Source: JAGNZR01 sp051652785 (GTDB taxonomy: Bacteria > Fusobacteriota > Fusobacteriia > Fusobacteriales > Fusobacteriaceae). From it: DNA of 24,842 bases. The stretch is taken from contig JBOFUX010000076.1 of NCBI GenBank assembly GCA_051652785.1, positions 1-24,842 of the forward strand, written 5' to 3'. Position numbers and translations under genes: made by a program. The notes under the pieces were generated by a model, which was not told the origin of the DNA, made no database searches, and saw only the letters and a program-made list of their open reading frames with translations. Of this stretch, positions 16,912 through 23,718 are shown piece by piece. Position 1 is the stretch's first letter. The number at the start of each line of letters is the position of its first letter.

Positions 16912-17011
16912 TTTTTCTCCATTTAACTTTATATTTTTTATACTATAATAATATCACATTTTCTCTATAAAACAAAAGATATCGTAACAATTATAAATAT
17001 TATACTTTGGC

Positions 17012-17065
17012 TTTACTAGAAGTTTACATGATTTTAATAATGAATTAACATAAGTGTCTTATAAT
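17012..17065 (+). promoter_or_regulatory. PhoP-box-like direct repeats and -10 of the alkaline phosphatase promoter
   Basis: Four hexamers TTTACT, TTTACA, TTAATA and TTAACA start at 17012, 17023, 17034 and 17045, exactly 11 bases apart. TATACT at 17001 continues the series weakly. A perfect -10 TATAAT lies at 17060-17065, nine bases after the last repeat, and there is no good -35. This is the layout known for PhoP-activated promoters in Bacillus, where TTAACA-like repeats end near -22. Confidence 0.75.
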
Positions 17066-17097
17066 TAATTAAATTCAATATATATGTGGAGGGAAAA

Positions 17098-18747
17098 ATG
17101 AATAAAACTAATTTCAAATTACTAGCAATAGCTACTTTTTTAACAATCGTGGGAACTACAAAAGCAGTATCTTTAGAAAAAGTTAAACCAGGATTTGCTA
17201 AAAATGTAATATTCTTAATACCAGACGGTTCAAGCTCAACTGTTTCAACATTGGCAAGGGCAGTTTATAACAACGGTGAAAGTTTAAACATTGATGAATT
17301 AGCATCAGGAATGGTAAAAACTTATAACTCTGATACTTTTATAGCTGACTCCGCACCAGCAGGAACAGCACTTGCAACAGGGTGGAAAACACAGGATAAA
17401 TTAATAGGAGTAAAACCTAAATCTGCAACTTTAAAAGGAGCTAGAGTTCCAAAATCAGGAGATGAGCTAGCACCAGTAGCATCTGTACTAGAAGCAGCGA
17501 AGTTAAGTGGAAAAGCTGTAGGAATTGTCGCAACATCAGAAGTTTTACATGCTACACCAGCAGATTTTACAACTCATTCAATTCATAGAAATAATTATTC
17601 TATTATAGGAGAACAGCAAGTTCATCAAAATTTAAATGTAGTTTTTGGCGGTGGAAAAAGTTATTTAAAAAAAGATACAGCACTGGAAGCAAACTCTAAA
17701 AACCGTACTGATGGAGAAGATATGCTCGATTCTTTAAAAGGTAACGGATATAAAATAGTTGAAACTTTAAGTGAAATGAAAGCTTTAAATAAAGATTTTG
17801 TATGGGGACTATTTGCAGAAAAAGATATGCCTTACGACTTAGACCGTGATAAAAAAACAGTTCCCTCTTTAGCTCAAATGACAGAAAAAGCAATAGAGTT
17901 ATTGGCAAAAGATAAAGATGGATTTTTCCTAATGGTAGAAGGGTCAAAAGTGGATTGGGCAGGACATGCAAACAATCCAGTGGCTATAACTTCTGAATTT
18001 ATAGCATTTGATAAAGCAGTTGGAGTAGCTTTAGAATATGCTAAAAAAAATAGTGATACTTTAGTTGTTGTTGTTACAGACCATGGTACTGGTGGAATGT
18101 CCATAGGAAATTTAGCTACATCACTCAACTATCCACAGTTACCAGTAGATGTATTTACAAAAGATATGAAAAAAGCTAAGTTTACAGAAGTATTAACAGC
18201 AGAAAGAATTTTAAAAGAAAAAAATTCAGCTAAAACTCTAGCCAAAGATATGTTAGGGCTTGAATTGACAAATGATGAGTTAGAGGCTATAAATAAATCT
18301 AACAAAACTTCTGAAATAGAAGTAGTTTTAGGAAAATCAATGAGTGAAAGAGCTCACTTAGGTTGGACAACAAATGGGCATACAGCTGAGGATGTACCTC
18401 TTTATGTATATACCTCCAATTATGCTAACCAATTAACTGGAACAGTTAATAACTCTGATATAGCTCTTTATATAGCTAAGGCGATGAATTTAAATTTAGA
18501 TGTTGCAACAGATGAGCTTTTTGTTTCTGGAAAAAAAATAAAAGAAATGGGAATAGAGCTAAATATAGATACAAAAAATAAATTTCAACCAGTATTTACT
18601 CTTTCTAAAAATGGAAAAAAATATGTATTTGAAGAGAACAAAAACTATTATGAACTAGGAAATAAAAAAGTTAAGTTTAATGGAATTGTTGTCTTTAATG
18701 GCAAGGAAGTATTTATTCCAAATGCAGCTTTAAAAGATATAAAATAA
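17098..18747 (+). CDS. phoA: Secreted alkaline phosphatase with C-terminal stalk-like domain
   Basis: A 549-residue exported phosphomonoesterase. The N-terminal signal peptide ends near TKA (KLLAIATFLTIVGTTKA). The alkaline phosphatase superfamily motifs are in order: metal-binding LIPDGSS (Asp43), catalytic Ser85 in ADSAPAGTALATGWK, VEGSKVDWAGHANNP, VVVTDHGTGG, and the late metal histidine in GHTAEDVPLYVY. A tail of about 80 residues (from about 467) resembles copper-amine-oxidase N-terminal or stalk domains (LSKNGKKYVFEEN, VVFNGKEVFIPNAAL) and may attach to the cell surface. I choose ATG 17098, four bases after GGAGGG; the in-frame GTG 17086 overlaps that site. The gene lies behind a PhoP-box-like promoter and has its own terminator, so phosphate-starvation control is likely. 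Confidence 0.95.
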   Translation: MNKTNFKLLAIATFLTIVGTTKAVSLEKVKPGFAKNVIFLIPDGSSSTVSTLARAVYNNGESLNIDELASGMVKTYNSDTFIADSAPAGTALATGWKTQDKLIGVKPKSATLKGARVPKSGDELAPVASVLEAAKLSGKAVGIVATSEVLHATPADFTTHSIHRNNYSIIGEQQVHQNLNVVFGGGKSYLKKDTALEANSKNRTDGEDMLDSLKGNGYKIVETLSEMKALNKDFVWGLFAEKDMPYDLDRDKKTVPSLAQMTEKAIELLAKDKDGFFLMVEGSKVDWAGHANNPVAITSEFIAFDKAVGVALEYAKKNSDTLVVVVTDHGTGGMSIGNLATSLNYPQLPVDVFTKDMKKAKFTEVLTAERILKEKNSAKTLAKDMLGLELTNDELEAINKSNKTSEIEVVLGKSMSERAHLGWTTNGHTAEDVPLYVYTSNYANQLTGTVNNSDIALYIAKAMNLNLDVATDELFVSGKKIKEMGIELNIDTKNKFQPVFTLSKNGKKYVFEENKNYYELGNKKVKFNGIVVFNGKEVFIPNAALKDIK

Positions 18748-18784
18748 ATGAAAAAAGACTCCTGTGGTAGGAGTCTTTTTTCAT
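18748..18784 (+). terminator. phoA terminator
   Basis: A 15-bp stem (ATGAAAAAAGACTCC paired with GGAGTCTTTTTTCAT) and 7-base loop TGTGGTA, immediately after the stop codon. The GC-containing core with A- and T-runs is a classic rho-independent form and can work on both strands. Confidence 0.92.
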
Positions 18785-18989
18785 TTATATAAATTAGTCA
18801 CATTTTAGAAAAAATATTTGAGAAGGTTTTTTAATTACAACTTTGCTTTTCACTATAAATGGTAAAGTTAGTGAAGATGAAACATTATCTAATTCACAAA
18901 ATTCAATACTTTAATGCCGAAATATAGCATATTTTTATAAGTCATCAAAGTTTTAGATTTTAATGTTGGCACATAACTTTTTATAAAAC
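18785..18989. other. Non-coding flank related to 24340-24480
   Basis: No intact gene. Part of it resembles the flank of the second CRISPR array: ACTTTAATGCCGAAATATAG at 18908 against a TGTTTTAATACTGAAGTATA stretch near 24419, both followed by CATATTTTT and then AAAGTTTTA. The block GTTTTAGATTTTAATGTTGG at 18950 could be a heavily decayed CRISPR repeat, but this is weak. Confidence 0.4.
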
Positions 18990-19022
18990 AAAAAGAGGTT
19001 CTTTAGACAGTGCCTCTTTTTT
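18990..19022. terminator. Hairpin at the distal end of CRISPR array 1
   Basis: AAAAAGAGG pairs with CCTCTTTTTT around a 14-base loop. On the minus strand it lies just past the last degenerate repeat, so it could end the pre-crRNA transcript. A hairpin occupies the same relative place beside array 2. Confidence 0.6.
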
Positions 19023-19027
19023 ATGTT

Positions 19028-19306
19028 GTTTTATTTATATTGTGGTAGTCTCAATCAAATTCTATCTTTCATGACGGCGAGCTCGTCGGTTTTAGTCTCA
19101 ATCCATATACAATTTATTGCAGAGTAAACTATTTAAGTTTTAGTCCCTTCAATATTGGGGTAGTCTCAATCGTGATTGTGGGAAGGGAAAGAACGCGACT
19201 GAAGTTTTAGTCCCCTTCAATATTGGGGTAGTCTCAATCAAGATATATCTGATGTTATAAGCAAATTCCAGTTTTAGTCCCCTTCAATATTGGGGTAGTC
19301 TCAATC
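19028..19306 (-). CRISPR. CRISPR array 1, type VI-A (Cas13a-like) repeats
   Basis: Two full 36-bp repeats lie at 19204-19239 and 19271-19306, one 35-bp copy at 19137-19171, a 15-bp deletion remnant at 19089-19103 and a degenerate end copy at 19028-19056. There are four spacers of 31-33 bp. Read on the minus strand the repeat begins GATTGAGACTACCCC, has AATATTGAA as loop and ends GGGGACTAAAAC. It differs from the published Leptotrichia wadei Cas13a repeat at only a few positions and forms the same CCCC/GGGG stem. The leader is on the right (19307 onward) and repeats decay leftward, so transcription is on the minus strand. No cas gene lies beside it within the window. Confidence 0.92.
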
Positions 19307-19368
19307 CCATAGAATTTCCTTTTCTATGAGATATTCTTTATTTTAGCACAATAACATCATAATTACAA
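19307..19368 (-). promoter_or_regulatory. Leader and promoter of CRISPR array 1
   Basis: On the minus strand, -35 TTGTAA (19368-19363) and -10 TAAAAT (19345-19340) have a 17-base gap and a TG one base before the -10 (extended -10). The predicted start is about 27 bases before the first repeat. A small hairpin, CATAGAA/TTCTATG, touches the leader-repeat junction. The leader is clearly similar to that of array 2. Confidence 0.75.
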
Positions 19369-19424
19369 CATTATTTTTTATTAAACTTGTATTTTTTTAT
19401 TAATTTTTTTTTATCATATCGTTT

Positions 19425-19612
19425 TCATAAAATTAAATATAAAAAACAAATAAAAAAAAGACTCTAAATTCTTATAGTAATATAATATTCTCATTCCTTT
19501 TGCAGTCTCATTAAAGGCATTAAAACGAAGTTCTAATACTAAGTTTCACCTCTTTTGAGTAACTTCCAACATCTTTTCTAGTGTATACATCAACTTCTTT
19601 AGATTTATTCAT
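19425..19612 (-). pseudogene. Decayed, frameshifted coding fragment
   Basis: From ATG 19612 a 30-codon frame encodes MNKSKEVDVYTRKDVGSYSK and then EVKLS before ending at 19520. Shifting frame near that point gives a good continuation, LELRFNAFNETAKGMRILYY, to a stop at 19425. Joined, it reads like the end of a protein about 60 residues long with one frameshift. I do not recognise the family. A replication-initiator or similar mobile-element protein is possible given the surroundings, but unproven. Confidence 0.4.
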
Positions 19613-19659
19613 CTTTTTATTTAGTGATAAGTCCTATAAAATCAAAAATTAATTAACAT

Positions 19660-19692
19660 AAAAAAGAGAATTAATTAACAATTCTCTTTTTT
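19660..19692. terminator. Terminator of the small-gene cluster
   Basis: A perfect 13-bp stem (AAAAAAGAGAATT paired with AATTCTCTTTTTT) with loop AATTAAC. It lies downstream of the minus-strand run of small genes at 19816-20337 and is symmetrical enough to act in both directions. Confidence 0.8.
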
Positions 19693-19815
19693 ATACTATT
19701 TTATAAAATTTTAAATTTCTTTTAAATTAAGCATTTTGTGGAAAGGAATCACACTACCTGGGCTCCACCATCTAACCTTTTTTATAGATAATTTTTATTT
19801 CTACATTGTATTTAT

Positions 19816-19875
19816 TTATCTATCTACAATGATACAGATTCCTATTCCTGTTGCTAAACCTGCTACAAATCACAT
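19816..19875 (-). pseudogene. 19-codon hydrophobic peptide frame with TGA at codon 2
   Basis: A strong ribosome binding site, AAAAAGGAGGG, precedes ATG 19875 by five bases. The next codon is TGA, after which the frame reads FVAGLATGIGICIIVDR to a TAA at 19816. The composition is that of a single-pass membrane peptide, and the frame follows the 38-residue gene by 33 bases. Tryptophan (TGG) at codon 2 would make an intact peptide. Either a G-to-A nonsense change has killed it, TGA is read through, or this is chance. The excellent ribosome binding site argues that it was a gene. Confidence 0.45.
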
Positions 19876-19908
19876 ATAATCCCTCCTTTTTTCTATATTA
19901 AATTTAAG

Positions 19909-20025
19909 TTACTTCTTCTTGTTACCTTTTAATGCTATGTAAGTAGTTGTACCAAGTGTAACTTCTGTTATGAATAACTTTGTTGTTGCTACTGTTGCTA
20001 ATGCTAATATTGGTAGAAATAACAT
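19909..20025 (-). CDS. 38-residue single-pass membrane peptide
   Basis: ATG 20025 follows AAAGGAGGTGAT, an almost complete complement of the 16S rRNA 3' end, by four bases. The product starts MLFLPILALATVATTKLF, has a hydrophobic first half, a small-residue/Thr-rich middle (ITEVTLGTTTYIAL) and a basic end (KGNKKK). This layout of hydrophobic span plus Lys-rich tail, with a near-perfect ribosome binding site and equally small neighbours, resembles capsid peptides of filamentous phages and also small toxic membrane peptides. I do not recognise a specific family. The gene lies inside the longer overlapping frame 19922-20203; the ribosome binding site favours this small product. Confidence 0.6.
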   Translation of the reverse strand: MLFLPILALATVATTKLFITEVTLGTTTYIALKGNKKK

Positions 20026-20203
20026 CTATATCACCTCCTTTTTTTTTATGTAGTTTTAAGCTCATACTTCTCTTGAGAGGTTCATACAAATCTAGTCTTG
20101 CTACTTTACTGTATATCTGAAATTCTGAAGAATATTTAACAAAATGAAAAAGAGGACAGAATGTTACTTCTATCCCCTTTTTTGTCACTACTATTTCCTT
20201 CAC
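19922..20203 (-). CDS. Small hypothetical protein, probably frame-altered at a poly-A run
   Basis: GTG 20203 forms a GTGA overlap with the stop of the upstream 45-residue gene, a strong sign of coupled translation. The first 50 or so residues (KEIVVTKKGIEVTFCPLFHF, then VKYSSEFQIYSKVARLDLYE) look coding. As sequenced, the frame passes a run of nine A (20039-20047) and then covers the 38-residue gene out of frame, ending at 19922 with 93 residues. If one A were missing, the protein would end KKKEVI at a TAG directly before the next ATG, about 58 residues, which fits the compact layout better. Function unknown; nearby genes suggest a phage or plasmid module. Confidence 0.5.
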   Translation of the reverse strand: MKEIVVTKKGIEVTFCPLFHFVKYSSEFQIYSKVARLDLYEPLKRSMSLKLHKKKGGDIDVISTNISISNSSNNKVIHNRSYTWYNYLHSIKR

Positions 20204-20337
20204 AAAATCTTGATGAATTTTTTTATTTCTGGATGATTTCTCTCTAATATAAAAGACTTTATATTTTTCAAGTGAATCTTAATTTCTTCTACACTTACTA
20301 TCTTCTCTAACTTCTCATTTAAAGTAAAATTTATCAT
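20200..20337 (-). CDS. 45-residue hypothetical protein
   Basis: ATG 20337 opens a 45-codon frame encoding MINFTLNEKLEKIVSVEEIK followed by a basic, helix-forming half (SFILERNHPEIKKFIKIL). It ends in TGA overlapping the GTG of the next small gene by four bases. No membrane segment. It appears to be the first gene of the minus-strand small-gene cluster, divergent from the RHH gene at 20482. Its own ribosome binding site is weak. I do not recognise the family. Confidence 0.5.
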   Translation of the reverse strand: MINFTLNEKLEKIVSVEEIKIHLKNIKSFILERNHPEIKKFIKIL

Positions 20338-20436
20338 ACCTGACTGTAGTTCTTGTTTTGTAAGTTATAGCTATCCAATGCATTCTTTAATTCCATTGTT
20401 GCAAATCACATTGAGACTGTTTTTTTCTAAACATTA

Positions 20437-20452
20437 TTTCCGGATTTCCGGG
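20437..20452. promoter_or_regulatory. Tandem TTTCCGG repeat in the divergent intergenic region
   Basis: Two direct 8-mers, TTTCCGGA and TTTCCGGG, adjoin between the divergent small-gene cluster and the RHH gene, 30 bases before the RHH start. They stand out by GC content and position and could be an operator for the adjacent RHH or HTH protein. Confidence 0.4.
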
Positions 20453-20481
20453 TTGTTGATAAAATAAAAGGAAGCGATTTA

Positions 20482-20658
20482 ATGCTTGTAAATATCCATC
20501 CCGAGATAGAACGTAAAAAAAAATTGGTTAAGGTCACACTACATTTAGATGAAACAATGGCTGATTACCTTAAAAGATATTCCAAGAAAAACAGATTGAC
20601 TATGAGTTATATAGTTGAAGCTCTTATAGCTTCTGCATTTAAGGAGGCTTCGCTATGA
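20482..20658 (+). CDS. 58-residue ribbon-helix-helix protein
   Basis: ATG 20482 follows AAAGGAAG. The product has a short basic N-terminus, one beta-strand-like stretch (KKLVKVTLHLDETMADYLKR), then two helices (KNRLTMSYIVEALIASAF). This is the size and pattern of Arc/CopG/MetJ-type DNA-binding proteins, which dimerise through the strand and bind operators. Its stop overlaps the next ATG as ATGA, so it is coupled to the HTH regulator gene downstream. Such pairs are common as copy-number or lysogeny regulators on plasmids and phages; which applies is not known. Confidence 0.75.
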   Translation: MLVNIHPEIERKKKLVKVTLHLDETMADYLKRYSKKNRLTMSYIVEALIASAFKEASL

Positions 20659-21166
20659 ATTTAACCAATACACTGTCTAATTACTGAAAGTAGGTACCTT
20701 ATCTTTTATCAAAGATATAGGAGTAACCAAAGATAACATAGCTAGCTATTTTGGAGTTAATACAAGAACAACAGAAAAATATATGAAAGAAAATAATGAA
20801 GATTTACGGAATTACGGAAAAACGGTATATTCCAGCAAACAATTTGTGACCGAGAAATTTATCGGTGGCAATTTAAGTAAAAAATCTAGAAATATAGCTT
20901 TGTTAAATAAAAAGCATATTCTATTTCTAGCTTATCTTTTGATAAATACCTCAGACATAACCAAAGCTATTGTAAAGTACCTGTTAGAGTTAGAAGAACT
21001 AGCAAGTAATGATTTGAAAGCAAATACTATTGAGCAATCTACCTCTGATAGAGCTGACCTAAGGAAGAAAATTGAATTCTTACAGTCTCAATTTACAGAA
21101 GCTCAACCTCTGATTGAATTCGCAAAAATAGTCCATAATTTTGAAATACAAGGTTTCAATCAATGA
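20655..21166 (+). pseudogene. HTH regulator of mobile-element type, frameshifted near its start
   Basis: ATG 20655 has AAGGAGG seven bases upstream and an ATGA overlap with the RHH gene, but its frame stops at 20685 after MNLTNTLSNY. A second frame opens at 20681 and runs to 21166 with clear protein quality: LLKVGTLSFIKDIGVTKDNI, then ASYFGVNTRTTEKYMKEN, a good helix-turn-helix. A middle block follows (RNIALLNKKHILFLAYLLIN, then TSDITKAIVKYLLELEE), similar to Rha/KilA-N-like mobile-element regulators, and the C-terminus is coiled-coil-like. Adding one base near 20680 restores a protein of about 170 residues. A shorter product from ATG 20783 (127 residues) would lack the helix-turn-helix. No slippery sequence is evident, so a simple deletion is most likely. 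Confidence 0.65.
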
Positions 21167-21235
21167 TTTTGCAAAAAGTACTTATGATAAATTCGATATG
21201 CAAAAGTAAATACCTCTCTATTTTTATTGATTTAT

Positions 21236-21394
21236 TTATACATTTTTTTCTAACAAACCAGAATGCATAAAGAGATTTTGTAAAATTTTACTAAATTCTA
21301 AAAGATTGAATTTAATAAAATTATTGAGTTCAAAGGCTTTATTTGGAGATGAATATCCTAAAGAACCATAACCTCTTTCTGAGTTATCGTTAAA
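21236..21394 (-). pseudogene. C-terminal remnant of an IS3-family transposase
   Basis: An open minus-strand fragment without a start encodes NDNSERGYGSLGYSSPNKAF followed by a helical tail, ending at TAA 21236. The pattern ...ER...SLGY.SP... is the C-terminal end of IS3/IS150 OrfB integrases (typical form YN.ERPHSSLGYLSP). The rest of the element is absent. The fragment begins seven bases from the stop of the 277-residue gene. Confidence 0.6.
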
Positions 21395-21400
21395 CTAATT

Positions 21401-22234
21401 TTAAAAAAAATAAGACATTCCCAAAAGAGCTATAGGCAATAAAATTATATTAGATAAACATAATTTTTTTAAAAAATTATGTTTATCTTCAAATTTATTT
21501 TGAGTTTCTTTTATTAAAGTTATGCTTCCTTGTAAAGAATAATTATTTTCCTTTAGATTATCAATTTCATAATGTAACTCTAAATTTTCTTTTTTTAATT
21601 CTAAAATATATTCATCTATTCCTTTAAGCTTTTCTTGAGCATTTTGAATTTCATTTGAATTAGATTTATTCATTTTGATATTTTCATTTATAGCTGGATT
21701 AAATCTATTAATTAAAATATCTGCCAATTCTCTACTTACTTGATCACCCTGATCAAGTTTTTCTATTATTTGATTAACATGCTCAATTGAAGCTTCTTTT
21801 TCTTTTTTTATTTCTTTTTGAAAATCATTTAATTTTTCAAGTCTTATTTTATAATCTTTTAGATGTTTATCTGTATTTTTTGTTATTTGATTGATTGAAT
21901 TTAGATTTTCCTTAATTTTTTTTTCTTGTTCAACTAAAAGTTTAAATATAGCAATTATAACAACAGTATTATTTTTATTTAATTTAAGATTTAAATCAAT
22001 ACCTTTATAAACATCAACAGCATGATTTTCCCACTTTATTTCTTTAGAATTAATTATTTTTAAAAAAAATCCTCTATTGCTATAATTTGATACATCATTA
22101 GCTTTATCATTTAAAGAACCTGTTATCTCTCTAATCTCTTTCTCTAAATCTAATATATTTTTGATTTGATTGGATATTTCTTCTGTTGTTGATACTTTAT
22201 TACTTTTAATTATTGACTTTGAAGTCACTTCCAT
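21401..22234 (-). CDS. Coiled-coil protein with C-terminal membrane anchor
   Basis: A 277-residue protein with no signal peptide and mostly charged helices. Coiled-coil-like heptads lie at about 101-162 and 195-255 (EKLKGIDEYILELKKENLEL). One hydrophobic segment closes the protein (LSNIILLPIALLGMSYFF), so it is probably tail-anchored with its bulk in the cytoplasm. It starts 17 bases after the HNH-motif gene with ribosome binding site GGGAG; the two clearly form an operon. The TAA lies next to an IS3 remnant, so a few C-terminal residues may have been lost or altered. I recognise no named family. As partner of a membrane protein with a nuclease-like motif it could be a sensor or scaffold; this is inference. 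Confidence 0.8.
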   Translation of the reverse strand: MEVTSKSIIKSNKVSTTEEISNQIKNILDLEKEIREITGSLNDKANDVSNYSNRGFFLKIINSKEIKWENHAVDVYKGIDLNLKLNKNNTVVIIAIFKLLVEQEKKIKENLNSINQITKNTDKHLKDYKIRLEKLNDFQKEIKKEKEASIEHVNQIIEKLDQGDQVSRELADILINRFNPAINENIKMNKSNSNEIQNAQEKLKGIDEYILELKKENLELHYEIDNLKENNYSLQGSITLIKETQNKFEDKHNFLKKLCLSNIILLPIALLGMSYFF

Positions 22235-22251
22235 ATTTCTATAATCTCCCT

Positions 22252-23718
22252 TTAAAATTTTATATTTCTTAAACTTATTAACATTTCTTTTGTTTCATTA
22301 GAATTATCTTTAATAAATATTCTTTCTGTTGATAAATTTAAGCTATCAGATATAGTAATACTGGATAAACTATCAAAAGTTTCATTAAAACTATTAAAAT
22401 TATTTTTAATACTATTTATAAAAATTTCCTCTTCTTTTTTTATATTCTCCAAAAATATCAATCCAATTTGTAAAGAATTTTCTAATTCTATTTGTGCTGA
22501 AATAGCTTTAATTGAAGAAACTTTAGTTTTTAATCGATTATTTAACAAATCAATATTATTAGCGATTTTTTGGTTATAAGTTTTTCCGAATTCATTAAGA
22601 TATCTAGATACAACTATTAATAGCAGCCCACCTATGAAATTAGAAAGTCCTATCGCTAAAATATCAGATAATATATTTGGAATTCCGAGACTTAAAAGAA
22701 CTTTTTCGATTGCTTGAATGATTCCCACTCCTGATAAAATAGGCAAAGTTAATATTCCATTCACTAATAATGATAGAAAAATCTTTTTCTTTTCGGCTTT
22801 AGATTTGTCTTTTAAATTAGAAAGTTTTGACTTTATATCTGTAATAATATTTATAATAGAACGTATTAATTTTATAATTGATGTAACTGTAGTAAAAAAT
22901 ATATTTATAATTGTAGTTATTATTGTTTCTAATAATCCATTTGCTAATGTCATAAACATTTTTTTTAAAATAAGAACAATTTCCTTAAATAATCTCTTAG
23001 CTCCTAACTTAAATCCATCTATTACAACAAATAAAAAATCTTTAAATGAAGTATTTGTATCAGTATTAATTTTAGAGTAAGAAATAGTTTCTTTTGTTGT
23101 AATTGCTATAGATTCTGTTATTGCTATTTTTAAAGCCATATTAGCTCCTTTTGAAAATCCACTTTTTATAGATTCTTTAGAGTAATATTTTCCCAAAATT
23201 TTTTTTTGTTCTTTAGCTATATTTTCACGCATTTTTTCATCTTTTTTTTCCGTTTCCTTAGCAGCTTCCTTATTATAATTAAAGTGTTCCTCATTTTTAA
23301 CATTTCTTCCACCTTGAGTATTATCTTTCCATTCATTTAAACTTTGATCGGATTTTGATTGATTCGCACTTCCTTCAATTACAGAAAAATTTTCTTCACA
23401 ATTTATAGATTCTTTTCTTTCTTTTTCACTTTGAGCAAACCCCATTTTTGTATGATATTCTTTTCCTGAAATAATATGATCTGTATGAACTGCTCCATCA
23501 ATAGTATTCCCTGTTATCTCAGATGTAATCGTTCCATCTTGATTTTTTTTACTTTTTTTATAAGAATTCATTTTTTCTTGATCTACATAGGTATCTCTAT
23601 CATACTTCATATCTTCACTAGCATAAACTTCATTTTCTATATTATGTTTAGTTTGAACAGAGCCCCCATCAACATCTTTAACTGAAGAATTAATAGTAAA
23701 AAAACCTAAATTTTCCAT
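22252..23718 (-). CDS. HNH-motif protein with long hydrophobic C-terminal region
   Basis: From ATG 23718 the frame encodes 488 residues. A possible HNH nuclease motif lies at 78-123: HTDHIIS (His78, Asp80, His81), then Asn110 in ENFSVIEGSANQSKSD, matching the general HxDHI...N...N.SK.D plan. A charged linker (about 140-185) follows, then an amphipathic and hydrophobic region with likely membrane segments at about 225-250, 255-295, 312-345 and 350-372, and a helical tail. The nuclease-like domain would be cytoplasmic and tethered to the membrane. An upstream in-frame extension of 69 codons contains one TGA and has the better ribosome binding site, so this gene may be truncated (see 23719-23925). 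It is the first gene of an operon with the coiled-coil protein and shares orientation with both CRISPR arrays. Function unknown; phage defence or toxin are candidates. Confidence 0.8.
   Translation of the reverse strand: MENLGFFTINSSVKDVDGGSVQTKHNIENEVYASEDMKYDRDTYVDQEKMNSYKKSKKNQDGTITSEITGNTIDGAVHTDHIISGKEYHTKMGFAQSEKERKESINCEENFSVIEGSANQSKSDQSLNEWKDNTQGGRNVKNEEHFNYNKEAAKETEKKDEKMRENIAKEQKKILGKYYSKESIKSGFSKGANMALKIAITESIAITTKETISYSKINTDTNTSFKDFLFVVIDGFKLGAKRLFKEIVLILKKMFMTLANGLLETIITTIINIFFTTVTSIIKLIRSIINIITDIKSKLSNLKDKSKAEKKKIFLSLLVNGILTLPILSGVGIIQAIEKVLLSLGIPNILSDILAIGLSNFIGGLLLIVVSRYLNEFGKTYNQKIANNIDLLNNRLKTKVSSIKAISAQIELENSLQIGLIFLENIKKEEEIFINSIKNNFNSFNETFDSLSSITISDSLNLSTERIFIKDNSNETKEMLISLRNIKF

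Noticed and set aside
17696..18128. Minus-strand open frames inside the alkaline phosphatase gene
   Set aside because: They lie wholly opposite a gene with intact catalytic motifs and show no independent ribosome binding site.
20405..20420. ATTGAGACT match to the start of the CRISPR repeat near 20410
   Set aside because: Only nine bases match, and there is no stem or spacing to support a repeat.
20655..20700. Programmed -1 frameshift in the HTH regulator
   Set aside because: No slippery heptamer lies before the TGA at 20685; a one-base deletion is simpler.
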